The notes beneath the pieces are model-generated. The model was not told where the DNA came from. It saw only the letters and a program-made list of their open reading frames with translations, and did not search any database. Positions 30,416 to 39,644 of a stretch of 64,000 nt of DNA are shown piece by piece. A program made the translations under genes and the position numbers. Each line of letters starts with the position of its first letter. The first letter of the stretch is position 1. Location: positions 310,001 through 374,000 of the forward strand of contig NC_013854.1 of NCBI RefSeq assembly GCF_000010725.1. Direction: 5' to 3'. This DNA comes from Azospirillum sp. B510 (GTDB lineage Bacteria; Pseudomonadota; Alphaproteobacteria; Azospirillales; Azospirillaceae).

Positions 30416-31297
30416 CGCCCCCTCCACTTGCGGATTTCCACGAGTGGGCGTTTTGCAACTTTCGGGCCGAGCGGGCGAGTGCGACGCGAGCCTGTATTCC
30501 TGTCGATATTCGCAAGCTCGACGGGAGCGCGGGCAGATTCTGCCGCCTGAGAGCGGACGATTCCTTCCCCTGGAAAACGGTCAAGGGGCAAGACCTGCCG
30601 CGGCATACGGATGGTCGACGTGTCCCGTGAGGGAAGGGGGATGGTTCGTTTCGGGGGCGGAGGTGGGCGGGTGGAACAGCGTGGAACGGATTTCGGGGGA
30701 CTGTTCACTGTTCCATTTGGGGCACCCGGCAGGGGTGGTGGTGGTCGGATGGAACGTTTGGAACAGTTTGGAACGGTTTTCCGGGGGCCGTTCACTGTTC
30801 CATCCGGCGGGGCGGGTGTGCGGGAGAATGGGCGCAAGGGGGCGTGGCACCATTGGCGATGCATGCAGGAGACTCCTCGGGCGGTTGAGGCTTATAGTCC
30901 TATCGCGGATGGCCGTTGGCGGTAAGGGTGTGTGGGAAAGGCGTGGCAGACGTGTGGTCTACCGCGGCGATAGGGCTGGTCGTTCGTTGAGAGTGCCTCA
31001 GCTATCGAGCCAGTCCGCGACATCGCGCAAGGGGATCGCTTGGTCGACCGCAACTTGGAACCGCGCTTCGGCGATGGGGTGTGTAGCGCATCGTCATCAA
31101 CTGGTTCGGATACGGTTGAAAGTTCGGCCATCGGGCACTTTCATCACCGAACATATGTAGCGAGTGTGGAGTGCTCCAGTTGATACGGATTAAGAGAGTA
31201 CAGAACGAAGGCTCAAAGCATTGGGAAGCGCGCTTGGAGGGCGGCAGAGGCCGCCCCCATTTCACCTTAAATAGAAAGCTATCTTCGAAGAAGCTGA
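30416..31297. other. Gene-poor accessory patch with direct repeats
   Basis: About 880 bases without a supportable gene. It contains two imperfect repeat units rich in GGAAC/GTTCC (30671-30715 and 30758-30802). On the minus strand around 30998-31090 an open stretch reads HPIAEARFQVAVDQAIP then LRDVADWLDS before a stop, with stop codons just upstream; it may be the tail of a decayed gene. From about 31100 the base composition shifts to A+T-rich, leading into the ATPase gene. Confidence 0.5.
30671..30802. repeat. Two-unit imperfect direct repeat with internal GGAAC...GTTCC dyads
   Basis: Unit 1 (30671-30715) and unit 2 (30758-30802) both run TGGAACAG-N-TGGAACGG-TTTC-CGGGGG-C-GTTCACTGTTCCAT with few differences. 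Each can fold on itself by pairing GGAACAG with CTGTTCC. A further GGAAC lies just before unit 2. Spacing is 87 bases. Confidence 0.7.
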
Positions 31298-33430
31298 TTA
31301 ATCATTTGGAACATCTAATTCTCCGGCGGCACTGTCACTAAAGTATGCGGCTTCTGCGGCTTGTGTAATTCTATATGCTTTAACCGCACCAGCTTGTTCT
31401 CGTGCTACTAGGCCTCGATCTGCAAGATTTTTTGCACGTCGACCAATGAGCTGGCCCGAACAGTCAAGGTCAACTGCAATTTCAGACGCATACATCGACC
31501 TTTGTTCAGCATGTAAAATTTGGAGCATTCCCAGCTCAGTTTCTGGAAGTAGGAGTTCAATGCTGACCCCGTCTAACAGATCTGAATATTTTTTCGATAG
31601 ATTGACAACAGATACCCGTCCAGAAGCGCATGAGGGGCATTTCATCCCAAACATCTGGAGTGCTGACAATTTGTCTATGTCAAATGCTGTGTGGCATGAA
31701 TCGCATTTAATCTCCTGATTTTTCTGAAGATAAGCTCTTATGATGCCGTTATAATCAAATATTCTTTCGATGAAGTAAGCTCTTGCCTCCCGGATCATTG
31801 GATGATTTAAAGGTCTTCCAAACGCAATCTGGAATTTTTCACATAGTCCGTAGTTTAGACAATATACAGAAACTCTTCTTCCATCTCTGTCAGACTGCTC
31901 ATAGTATTTTGTTACAAAGAAAGACAGTTCAAGTGTGGTAAGGAGGTCATCATAGGTTGTTAATACAAAGAAGTGGCTAGAAGGAGTTCTGCCAGATATA
32001 ACCTTCGTTATCCGTGAATCTTTGTAATTTTTCAGTTCCTTTGATCTTGAAACAATCGCCTCTAAGAGCTCTTTGAGGGAGTAGATAGACGAGCGTTCAT
32101 GAAAGGAAGTGTCTCGGAAGCGACCTGAAGAAAAGAAAGAGGAAACCTTCTCTTCATAATAACGCTTAGCTGCTTCTTGTATTGCTTTAATGCCAATCGG
32201 CTTCTGAAATAGCAAATTTGATTCATAGGCATATAACATAATATGCCCAAGTATTCTTGGGTTTGCTACTGTCGAATAAAACATTGTTCTCCATATATCG
32301 CTTGAAGAGGTGTCGAAAAAAGCTTCGGCATCTTTTCCGCAATAGTATGAAAGTCTTTTTTCGACTATTCTTTTTGTGAAGTGAATGCTTTTTTCTTCCA
32401 TCGTGGAAACGTCGTTCGATCCATACATTGCATGTATGTCAAGGTAAACTTCTTCAATCTTAGTCTTATCTAGGCTGCCCAGGTATATTCTTCCGGGGTA
32501 GCCAGCTATTTTAAATCTAATAAACTCTGACCAACGTGTGAAAGGCGATATAATTGCATTCACAACAATCTTCATTTCCGGGAGAGGGAGTTCTGAAAAG
32601 TCATCAAGAAAAACATAGAGGTATTTTACACCTATAGTGTCCAAGACGTTCTTCAGTTCGTCAATAATCTCATTGATACCTACAACCCTCATCATCACAT
32701 TTGCGTATTTTTCATCAAATGAGTGCTCGTCGCCAAATTCTCCTTTTGCTTCACTCTTCAAGCTTAGGGATGGCTTTTCTAAGCTAAGTGATGAGTCCAG
32801 AGAGGCGCCGAATATTTTCTTGTTTGTATATTTCTCAACTGCTGCGGTCTCTATGCTCACAAATCCGGAAATGCTCTCGAATTTCGGATTGCTTAGGCGT
32901 TGTAATATCTCATCAAGATTAGAAAATATCTCTTTCGCACTTCCCATAAACCGTTCCTTAAGACGCGAAAGAAAACTAAGCTCAACCTGTTTATATAAGT
33001 CTTCGCGGATACCACTGATAAGGGCTCGAAAGAAAGACAGATATAACATTAGGCGCTTAATTTCATCTGCGGGAAGCGTAGAATTTAACTGTGCTGCTTT
33101 CTCAATTGTCGCGGAGTCTACCTGAGAAGCTTCATAAACATTGCGTATATCCATATAGGAAGAAATAATATTTTTCTTGTTCTTTCTTATCTCATGCTGA
33201 GCGCGTTGGAAAATTGTTGATTTCCCAGTGCCCTTTCTACCGATTATCAGTGTAGTGTTATCTGCTAACAATGTCTTGAAAACTTGATCATTTGGCAGAG
33301 GGTCTACATAGAGTTGCTCTATGATTGAGCGGTTACTTTCGTCGCTAAGCTCAGAGCGGCTATATAGCTTCAGAGACGCTGCGGCCTGATGAAATGCGTC
33401 AAGTTGTTTTTCTGTATACAATTGCGGCAT
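31298..33430 (-). CDS. A+T-rich P-loop ATPase with zinc ribbon and C-terminal winged helix (function unknown)
   Basis: This 710-residue protein stands out: its codons use A and T freely, unlike every neighbour, which points to recent transfer. Residues 64-72 (GRKGTGKST) are Walker A; 271-280 (LYVFLDDFSE) look like Walker B with a double Asp and a following Glu; KIAGYPGRIY near 309 could be the sensor strand. The middle, about 330-560, is helical and unfamiliar. Residues 576-605 hold a CDSC...CPSC zinc ribbon. Residues about 630-690 (LGMLQILHAEQ, YASEIAVDLDCSGQLIGRRAKNLADRGLV) form a winged helix. The plan resembles ORC/Cdc6-like or Sll1717-type ATPases found as lone, mobile genes. DNA binding and a defence role are inference. 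It has no operon partner on its strand. Confidence 0.75.
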   Translation of the reverse strand: MPQLYTEKQLDAFHQAAASLKLYSRSELSDESNRSIIEQLYVDPLPNDQVFKTLLADNTTLIIGRKGTGKSTIFQRAQHEIRKNKKNIISSYMDIRNVYEASQVDSATIEKAAQLNSTLPADEIKRLMLYLSFFRALISGIREDLYKQVELSFLSRLKERFMGSAKEIFSNLDEILQRLSNPKFESISGFVSIETAAVEKYTNKKIFGASLDSSLSLEKPSLSLKSEAKGEFGDEHSFDEKYANVMMRVVGINEIIDELKNVLDTIGVKYLYVFLDDFSELPLPEMKIVVNAIISPFTRWSEFIRFKIAGYPGRIYLGSLDKTKIEEVYLDIHAMYGSNDVSTMEEKSIHFTKRIVEKRLSYYCGKDAEAFFDTSSSDIWRTMFYSTVANPRILGHIMLYAYESNLLFQKPIGIKAIQEAAKRYYEEKVSSFFSSGRFRDTSFHERSSIYSLKELLEAIVSRSKELKNYKDSRITKVISGRTPSSHFFVLTTYDDLLTTLELSFFVTKYYEQSDRDGRRVSVYCLNYGLCEKFQIAFGRPLNHPMIREARAYFIERIFDYNGIIRAYLQKNQEIKCDSCHTAFDIDKLSALQMFGMKCPSCASGRVSVVNLSKKYSDLLDGVSIELLLPETELGMLQILHAEQRSMYASEIAVDLDCSGQLIGRRAKNLADRGLVAREQAGAVKAYRITQAAEAAYFSDSAAGELDVPND

Positions 33431-33560
33431 GTGTTCCCCCGTTTTCTATAGGGGTAACCCTAAGGCAGGGTGCCATTTCTTTCAAGCGGAGCGTTCTCTG
33501 CTGTGCAGCGTTTCATTGTGATTCTGGCGAGGGTAGCGACATGGCACGAGAGGCGATCTA

Positions 33561-33920
33561 CTATTCCCTAGCCACCACCCGGCAAGTCCCCTGCACCAGA
33601 TCGACATCGATCTCCGCCGCGACCAGTTCCGGCCGGATGCTCATGCCGTCGCGGACCAACCGCACCAGACCGTGCTTTGCCAAGTCTTGCAGGGCTCGCG
33701 AGACATTCGGCTGTGCGCGGTCGGCGAGTTGGGCGAGGCGGGAGACCGTCTCCGGGCCTTCGGTGGCGATCAACTGCATCAACGCCCGGTTGGCCGGGGT
33801 CAGCACGCCGAGAAGGCCGGACACCGACTCGCCATCCGTCACCGACCGCACCGGGGGAACCGGGCGGGTGCCCTGGGCGACCGCCAGCATCTCGTCGCGC
33901 ACATCATGCAAGGTCCGCAT
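33561..33920 (-). CDS. TumA-like (HVO_A0114-type) HTH antitoxin
   Basis: The 119-residue protein has a MarR-like winged helix at about 40-100 (LTPANRALMQLIATEGPETVSRLAQLADRAQPNVSRALQDLAKHGLVRLV). This matches the HVO_A0114-type regulators that are paired with DUF6516/TumE toxins. It should bind its own promoter and neutralise the toxin. The start at 33920 has GGAGGG upstream; an ATG at 33944 is also possible. Either way it overlaps the 3' end of the toxin gene, so the two are translated together, with the toxin first. It lies downstream of tumE and 130 bases from the A+T-rich ATPase gene, on the same strand. Confidence 0.75.
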   Translation of the reverse strand: MRTLHDVRDEMLAVAQGTRPVPPVRSVTDGESVSGLLGVLTPANRALMQLIATEGPETVSRLAQLADRAQPNVSRALQDLAKHGLVRLVRDGMSIRPELVAAEIDVDLVQGTCRVVARE

Positions 33921-34308
33921 CGCCGGTCCCTCCGTCGTCGTCATCCTCGGTGTCTTCCATCGCGATGGTCAGCGCGACACCCGCCGTCTGGCAAGCGCGC
34001 TCCGTCGCCGCGAAGAAATCGCTCAGCAGCGCGTCCGCTCCGGTGAAGGCGTAGGGAACCGGATCGGCCACGCGGCCATAACGGTGCTCATGGTCGAAGC
34101 GGGTTTCCCGGCCGACTCCATGCGCGTTGTCGAAGCCCATCAGGCGGGTGCCGTCCACATCATGCAGGGGCAGCGAATAACGCATGCCGTGGGGCTTCTC
34201 CGCGGTGACTGGCGTCCGCCAGAGGCGAAACCGCAGGCTCCACCCATTCTCCAGCCAGTAGCGCCGCCGGTGATATCCGAGAAGGCGCTCAACCGTTTCA
34301 TCAACCAT
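33904..34308 (-). CDS. TumE-like toxin (DUF6516)
   Basis: The 134-residue protein fits the DUF6516/TumE family: it begins ERLLGYHRRRYWLENGW, has a RMRYSL-like strand (HGMRYSLPLHDVDGTRLMGFDNAHG), then the conserved HEHRYGRVADPVPY block and a late LLSDFFAATERA helix. The charged GFDNAHG...HEHR segment is the likely active or binding surface. The molecular target in the family is not settled to my knowledge. It ends in an Asp-rich tail that overlaps the antitoxin gene. A palindrome lies just upstream of the start, as expected for an autoregulated pair. Confidence 0.75.
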   Translation of the reverse strand: MVDETVERLLGYHRRRYWLENGWSLRFRLWRTPVTAEKPHGMRYSLPLHDVDGTRLMGFDNAHGVGRETRFDHEHRYGRVADPVPYAFTGADALLSDFFAATERACQTAGVALTIAMEDTEDDDDGGTGDADLA

Positions 34309-34325
34309 ATATCGGATTCCAATAT

Positions 34326-34366
34326 ACCCTTCAATATGGGTTCATTGTATATCTCCGAAAGATATA
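34326..34366. promoter_or_regulatory. Palindromic operator candidates upstream of the TumE/TumA pair
   Basis: A perfect 7-bp inverted repeat TATATCT-CCGAA-AGATATA (34348-34366) and a second dyad ACCC-N8-GGGT (34326-34341) lie 18-58 bases before the toxin start in a locally A+T-rich promoter stretch. They are plausible binding sites for the antitoxin. Confidence 0.5.
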
Positions 34367-34483
34367 AGGACAAGGGTCGATGGGAGAGGGTGGAGGGGGC
34401 GCTTTCGCGCGCCGCAAGGGGCATGCTGCCCCTTCGCGATCCCCTGGCAAAGGCTGGCGCCTTTGCTGCCTCCTCACCTTGAG

Positions 34484-34502
34484 CCTCCCCCCAGGGGGGA
34501 GG
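34484..34502. repeat. CCTCCCC/GGGGAGG hairpin
   Basis: A GC hairpin after the MFS gene, similar to hairpins at 1393, 6941 and 19216. It could weakly terminate the MFS transcript. Confidence 0.3.
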
Positions 34503-34537
34503 GGAAGTTTGCGGAGGGGAGGGGGCCGGAGGGCGGA

Positions 34538-35764
34538 TCAGTCGCCGGCGGTTTCCACCGTCGGCGCCATGGCCCGCCGTTTGGTCAGCATGGGAAAGGC
34601 GGTGGCCAATTGCAGCAGGGCGATCAGGGCGAGGCAGCCGGCCCAGCCGAAGCGCTGCCAGAGGAGAGCCGGAACCAACGACCCCAGGCTCCCGCCCAGA
34701 TAGTAGAAGAACAGATATCCACCGCTGGCCCGTGCGCCGGAGGTGCCGCCGCACAGGCTCAGCGCATGGGCCAGTACCGCCTGGAGGAAGAAGACAGCGG
34801 TGCTGAAGACGACGAGGCCGGCGATGACCGGCAGTGGCGACCCGGCCAGCGTCATCAGCAGGCCGAGCCAGGACAGCAGGGCGCCCGCCGCGACGGTCCG
34901 GCCATGGCCGATCCGGCTGACGACACGCCGCGTGCCATGGACGAAGACCAGCGACGGCAGGAAGACCAGATACAGGCTGCCGAGCATGGCGGTGCTCCAG
35001 CCGAAGGGCGGCTCCGCCAGCCGGAAGGCGATATAGGTGAAGACCGCGATCTGCGAGAACAGCAGGGCAAAACCGCCGGCATAGACCGCCGGCAGGCCCC
35101 AGGCGCCCTTCTCCCGGCTGTGGCTTCGCGGATCGCCGGCAGGCTGCCGGGCCGGACCGCTCCGCTCGGACGCCAGCGTCAGCGCCGGCAGCAGGGCAAG
35201 GCCATGCAGCAGCGCCATGGTCAGAAAGGCCGCCGGCCAGCCGAAGGACGGGATCAGCGAGGCAGGTCCCAGGCGCCCGACGATGCCGCCGCAGACCGTC
35301 CCCATGACATAGGTCGCCGACATGCCGAGCGCCGCGCGGGTGGAGGGCTGCCGTTCGATGCCGGCGAGCAGAGCGGACAGCACCATCGGCATGGTGGCGC
35401 CCTGCATCGCGCGCAGGACGAGCAACTCCGCGAAGCCGCCCGCCACCGCCAGCCCGACGTCCAGCAGGCCGAGCAGCGTCAGCCCGATGACGAGGGCGCG
35501 GCGCAGGCCAAGCCGCTGCACCAGCAACCCGGCCAGCGGCGAAGCCAGGGCAAGCCCCAGCGTCGTCACGGTCAGCAGCGCCGCGCATTGCCGCACCGAC
35601 AGCCCGTGCAGCCTTTGCAGCTCTCCGCCCAGCGACTGGGTGAGATAGAGACTGCTGAAGCCGACCATGGCGCAGCAGAGCATCACGCAATGGTCGCGCC
35701 AGGGCGCCGCCGGTGTCGCTGCGGTAACGCCGGACCGGTTGTGTTCGTCTGAAATGGCTGTCAT
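34538..35764 (-). CDS. MFS transporter (YnfM-like)
   Basis: The 408-residue protein has about 12 hydrophobic helices. The motif-A-like loop between helices 2 and 3 is present as GLLVQRLGLRRAL, and ATYVMGTVCGGIVGR matches the drug-exporter motif C region. Start and length resemble the YnfM/arabinose-efflux type MFS proteins. The substrate is unknown. It is divergent from a LysR regulator with an 88-base gap, the classic arrangement in which the regulator controls the exporter. The start at 35764 leaves a short soluble N-terminus before helix 1. Confidence 0.85.
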   Translation of the reverse strand: MTAISDEHNRSGVTAATPAAPWRDHCVMLCCAMVGFSSLYLTQSLGGELQRLHGLSVRQCAALLTVTTLGLALASPLAGLLVQRLGLRRALVIGLTLLGLLDVGLAVAGGFAELLVLRAMQGATMPMVLSALLAGIERQPSTRAALGMSATYVMGTVCGGIVGRLGPASLIPSFGWPAAFLTMALLHGLALLPALTLASERSGPARQPAGDPRSHSREKGAWGLPAVYAGGFALLFSQIAVFTYIAFRLAEPPFGWSTAMLGSLYLVFLPSLVFVHGTRRVVSRIGHGRTVAAGALLSWLGLLMTLAGSPLPVIAGLVVFSTAVFFLQAVLAHALSLCGGTSGARASGGYLFFYYLGGSLGSLVPALLWQRFGWAGCLALIALLQLATAFPMLTKRRAMAPTVETAGD

Positions 35765-35852
35765 GCCGCCAAGCTAGACACGCGCCGGCGGCCGTGTGAA
35801 ATACTGACTTCGATCGCTGTGATACGGGAATCAAATCAATGGGACGGCTGCG

Positions 35853-36752
35853 ATGGATTTTCGTCAGATCGCCTGTTTCGTCGCCGTCGCCGAGGAACTG
35901 CATTTCGGCCGTGCCGCCGCCCGGCTGAACCTGTCGCAGCCGCCGCTGAGCCAGCAGATCAAGGGGCTGGAGGACCGGCTGCGTGTACGGCTGTTCGAGC
36001 GCAACCGGCGCGGCGTAAGGCTGACCCCGGCGGGGGAGACCTTTCTGCATTATGCCCGTCAGGTGCTGGACAGCGCGGCGGCCGGGGCGGAGGCGGCGCG
36101 CCGGGTGGCCGGCGGCGAGGTCGGCAGCCTTCGCATCGGCTATTCCGCCTCGGCGCTCTATTCCGACGAGGTGCTGCTGGCGATCGCCCGCTATCGCCGC
36201 CGCTATCCGGCGGTGGACATTCGGCTGCTTGAAAACACCACCCGGATTTGCGCACGGGAGGTGGAGGCCGGCCGCGTCGATCTGGCCATCGTGCGCGGTC
36301 CCCTGCCGGAGGCGGCGGACGGCTGGCCGGCGGACCGGCGACTCGTGGTGTCGCGGGAAAGGCTGATGGTGGCGATACCCCAGGACCATGCCCTGGCGAG
36401 CCGTGACCGGCTGGCGCTGGCCGACCTCGGCGACGAGCGGTTCGTCATCATGGCGCGCCGGCTCGGTACCGCGCTCAACGAACTGCTCGACCGGCTGTTC
36501 GCCGCCGCGGGGTTGCGTCCGCGGATCGCGCTGGAGACGGCGGAAATGGCGTCGCTGCTGGGGCTGGTCGGGGCGGGGGCCGGCATCGCGATCGTGCCGG
36601 CGGCGGTGACGGGCCACCGCTCCGGCCATATCGCCTTCCGTCCGCTGGCCGACCGGGATGCGGAGGTGGAGTTGTTCCTGCTGTTGCCGCCACTCCCCTC
36701 TCCGACCGCCGTCAGGCTGCGCGCCGAGTTGGTGGCGGCCGGGGCCGGCTGA
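35853..36752 (+). CDS. LysR-family transcriptional regulator
   Basis: The 299-residue protein starts MDFRQIACFVAVAEELHFGRAAARLNLSQPPLSQQIKGLEDRL, written here in two parts: the HTH helices MDFRQIACFVAVAEELHFG and RAAARLNLSQPPLSQQIKG. The effector-binding domain runs from about residue 90, with IGYSASALY, RLLENTTRIC and a typical GLVGAGAGIAIVP stretch. The HFGRAAARL and SQPPLSQQI signature is that of the aromatic-degradation/BenM-like LysR subgroup. It probably controls the divergent MFS gene in answer to an organic effector. The ATG at 35853 is the clear family start. Confidence 0.93.
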   Translation: MDFRQIACFVAVAEELHFGRAAARLNLSQPPLSQQIKGLEDRLRVRLFERNRRGVRLTPAGETFLHYARQVLDSAAAGAEAARRVAGGEVGSLRIGYSASALYSDEVLLAIARYRRRYPAVDIRLLENTTRICAREVEAGRVDLAIVRGPLPEAADGWPADRRLVVSRERLMVAIPQDHALASRDRLALADLGDERFVIMARRLGTALNELLDRLFAAAGLRPRIALETAEMASLLGLVGAGAGIAIVPAAVTGHRSGHIAFRPLADRDAEVELFLLLPPLPSPTAVRLRAELVAAGAG

Positions 36753-36769
36753 ACGCCCCTACTTCGGCC

Positions 36770-38239
36770 TTACCGTCCCCCAAGCCCCCGATACAGCTCC
36801 ATGTACTCCTCCGCCGGCCCGTGCCAGCCGAAGTCGCGCGTCATGGCGCGGTGCTGCATCGCCTGCCAGCGGTCGGGCTTGCGATAGACGCCCAGCGCCC
36901 GGCGCAGCGCCCACAGCAGCTCCTGGCCCGTCGCGTTGACGAACTGGAACCCCGTAGCACTGCCGTCGGCGCTGGCGGCCGGGTTGGCGTCGATCACCGT
37001 GTCGGCGAGGCCGCCGGTGCGGCGGACCAGCGGCAGGGTGCCGTATTTCAGGGCGTAGAGCTGGGTCAGGCCGCAGGGCTCCGAGCGGGACGGCACCAGG
37101 AACAGGTCCGATCCCGCCTGGATGCGGTGGGACAGCGGCTCGTCATAGCCGATGCGCACACCGATGGAGTGCGGATGCCATTGGGCGAGCTGGCGGAAGC
37201 CGGCCTCGCTGGAGGCGTCGCCGCTGCCCAGAACCACCAGCTGGCCGCCCCACGACACCCATTGGCCGGCGGCCTCCAGAACCAGATCGAGGCCCTTGTG
37301 CCAGGTCAGGCGGCTGACCACGGCGGCCAGCGGGGCATCCGGCCGGCGGTCCAGGCCGAAGGCGGATTGCAGGTCGGCCTTGCAGGAATCCTTTCCGCCG
37401 AGATCGTCGGCGCTGTAGCGGGCGGGCAGATGCGGGTCGCTCGCCGGATCCCACACCGCGTAATCGACCCCGTTCAGGATGCCGGTCAGGACATCCGCCC
37501 GGCTGGCGAGCAGGCCTTGCAGGCCGGTGCCATGCTCGGCCGTCTGGATCTCGTTGGCGTAGGTCGGGCTGACCGTGGTCAGGCGGTCGGCGTAGAAGCA
37601 ACCGGCCTTCAGGAAGCTGACATTGCCGTAATACTCCACCCCGTCGATGCGGAAGCTGGACGATGGCAGGCCGAGATCGCCCATCAGCCAGGGGCCGAAG
37701 AGGCCCTGATAGGCGATGTTGTGGATGGTCAGAACCGTGCCCGGCCGGACCGGGCCGGCGAAACGGTCGGGGCGCAGGGTCAGATAGGCGGGGATCAGCG
37801 CCGCCTGCCAGTCATGGCCGTGCAGGATGTCGGGCCGCCACCACGGGTCATAGGATTTCTCGGCCGCGAAGCCGGCGGCGACCCAGGCCAGCGCCGCGAA
37901 GCGCAGGGCGTTGTCGGCCCAATCCTTGCCGTCCGGTCCGAGATAGGGGTTGCCGGGACGGTCGAACAGCGACGGCGCGTCCAGCGCATAGGCCAGAACC
38001 CCGTCCGCCGTGGTGCCGACGCGAAGCCGGGCGCGATCGCAGCCGGGCAGGTCGGTGATCAGGTCGCCGACCTCGTGCAGGTTCCGCAGGCTGTTCAGAA
38101 CGGCGGGATAGCCCGGCAGCAGCAGGCGGACATCGGCGCCGGCGGCGTTCAGGGCCGGCGGCAGGGCGGCGGACACGTCGGCCAGCCCCCCCGTCTTGAC
38201 CATCGGGTAGCATTCGGACGTGACGTAGAGGACGCGCAT
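36770..38239 (-). CDS. glgA: Glycogen synthase (ADP-glucose type)
   Basis: The 489-residue GT5 enzyme elongates alpha-1,4-glucan from ADP-glucose. The KTGGLADVSAALPPAL motif near residue 15 binds the sugar nucleotide; LHGHDWQAALIPAYL, TIHNIAYQGLF, GILNGVDYAVWDP, SRLTWHKGLDLVLEA and PSRSEPCGLTQLYALKYG follow in the expected order. The last includes the catalytic Glu of the ExGGL-type end region. It lies 133 bases downstream of glgC on the same strand, forming a glycogen pair. The start at 38239 is the family start (MRVLYVTSECYP). Confidence 0.96.
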   Translation of the reverse strand: MRVLYVTSECYPMVKTGGLADVSAALPPALNAAGADVRLLLPGYPAVLNSLRNLHEVGDLITDLPGCDRARLRVGTTADGVLAYALDAPSLFDRPGNPYLGPDGKDWADNALRFAALAWVAAGFAAEKSYDPWWRPDILHGHDWQAALIPAYLTLRPDRFAGPVRPGTVLTIHNIAYQGLFGPWLMGDLGLPSSSFRIDGVEYYGNVSFLKAGCFYADRLTTVSPTYANEIQTAEHGTGLQGLLASRADVLTGILNGVDYAVWDPASDPHLPARYSADDLGGKDSCKADLQSAFGLDRRPDAPLAAVVSRLTWHKGLDLVLEAAGQWVSWGGQLVVLGSGDASSEAGFRQLAQWHPHSIGVRIGYDEPLSHRIQAGSDLFLVPSRSEPCGLTQLYALKYGTLPLVRRTGGLADTVIDANPAASADGSATGFQFVNATGQELLWALRRALGVYRKPDRWQAMQHRAMTRDFGWHGPAEEYMELYRGLGGR

Positions 38240-38372
38240 CGGGAAGGCACTCGGATGAAAGGCGGGAGGGGGCGCTCATGGTATGGCGCCGATGCGGGGC
38301 CGGTGGGGAGCCGGGCCGCATCGGCGCGGGGCCATGGTGATGGTCCAAAAGAGGGGAGCGGCGAAATGCCGC

Positions 38373-39644
38373 CTACTCCTTCGGCAGCTTCTCGATCATC
38401 TCGCGGGTGATCAGGACGACGCCGCCCTCGCTGCGGTAAAAGCGCTTGGCGTCCAGCTCCGCATCCTCGCCGACGACGAGGCCGTTGGGGATGCTGACGC
38501 CGCGGTCGATCACCACCTTGCGCAGGCGGCAATGGCGGCCGATGTCGCATTCCGGCAGCACCACCGCCTCGTGCAGCTCGCTGTAGGAGTTGACGCGGAC
38601 CGAGCTGAACAGCAGCGACCGCCGCACGGTGGAGCCGGAGATGATGCAGCCGCCAGACACCAGGCTGTCCACCGCCATGCCGCGCCGGTTCTCGTCGTCG
38701 AAGACGAATTTGGCCGGGGGAAGCTGTTCCTGGTAGGTGAAGATCGGCCAGTCGCGGTTGTACATGTTCAATTGCGGCGTGACGTGGCAGAGGTCGAGAT
38801 TGGCTTCCCAATAGGCGTCGATGGTGCCGACGTCGCGCCAGTAGGGGGCGTCGTCCGGCGCGTCGATGATTGCGCTGTCGGCATAGTCGTGGGCGATGAT
38901 GCGGGCGCCCGACTTCACCAGATGCGGGATGATGTCCTTGCCGAAATCACGGCTGGAACCGGGGGTGGCGACGTCGCGCTCCAACTGCTCGTAGAGGAAC
39001 TGGGCGTTGAAGACGTAGATGCCCATGCTGGCCAGCGCCATGTCGGGCCGGCCGGGCATCGGCGGCGGGTCGGCCGGCTTCTCGACGAAATCGATGATGC
39101 GGCGCTCCTCGTCGATGTGCATCACGCCGAAGCCGGTCGCCTGTTCGCGCGGAACCGCGATGCAGGGCACGGTGACGTCGGCCTTGCGGTCGATGTGGTC
39201 GAGCAGCAGCGCGCCGTAATCCATCTTGTAGATGTGGTCGCCGGCCAGGATCAGGACATATTCCGGCTCGTGGTCGCGCAGGATGTCCAGGTTCTGATAC
39301 ACGGCGTCGGCGGTGCCCTGGTACCACTCCGTCTCGCTGACACGCTGCTGGGCCGGCAGCAGGTCGCAGAACTCGTTCATCTCGCCGCGGAACACGTTCC
39401 AGCCGCGCTGGAGATGGCGCAGCAGGCTGTGCGACTTGTACTGCGTCAGCACGCCGATGCGGCGGAAGCCGGAATTGACGCAGTTGGACAGCGCGAAGTC
39501 GATGATGCGGAACTTGCCGCCGAAATATGTCGCCGGCTTGGCCCGCCGGTCGGTCAGCTGCTTTAGGCGGCTTCCGCGTCCCCCGGCCAGCACCAGCGCC
39601 ACCGCACGTCGTGGCGCGAGGCGCAGATCGCGTTTGTCGAGCAT
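38373..39644 (-). CDS. glgC: Glucose-1-phosphate adenylyltransferase
   Basis: The 423-residue enzyme makes ADP-glucose from glucose-1-phosphate and ATP, the committed step of glycogen synthesis. The nucleotide loop [22 protein letters not shown], the [11 protein letters not shown] segment, [14 protein letters not shown] and [13 protein letters not shown] are at the expected places. The C-terminal left-handed helix region runs from about 300 with repeated hydrophobic turns. Start ATG at 39644 ([17 protein letters not shown]). glgC and glgA are probably one transcript. Allosteric type cannot be told from sequence alone. Confidence 0.96.
   Translation of the reverse strand: MLDKRDLRLAPRRAVALVLAGGRGSRLKQLTDRRAKPATYFGGKFRIIDFALSNCVNSGFRRIGVLTQYKSHSLLRHLQRGWNVFRGEMNEFCDLLPAQQRVSETEWYQGTADAVYQNLDILRDHEPEYVLILAGDHIYKMDYGALLLDHIDRKADVTVPCIAVPREQATGFGVMHIDEERRIIDFVEKPADPPPMPGRPDMALASMGIYVFNAQFLYEQLERDVATPGSSRDFGKDIIPHLVKSGARIIAHDYADSAIIDAPDDAPYWRDVGTIDAYWEANLDLCHVTPQLNMYNRDWPIFTYQEQLPPAKFVFDDENRRGMAVDSLVSGGCIISGSTVRRSLLFSSVRVNSYSELHEAVVLPECDIGRHCRLRKVVIDRGVSIPNGLVVGEDAELDAKRFYRSEGGVVLITREMIEKLPKE

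Noticed and set aside
30671..30802. LexA (SOS) boxes
   Set aside because: The alphaproteobacterial box needs GTTC-N7-GTTC; the GAAC/GTTC words here are spaced by 3, 5 or 6 bases.
30132..31160. 342-codon plus-strand frame in the accessory patch
   Set aside because: It crosses the hypothetical gene on the other strand and the repeat units, with no domain pattern or ribosome-binding site.
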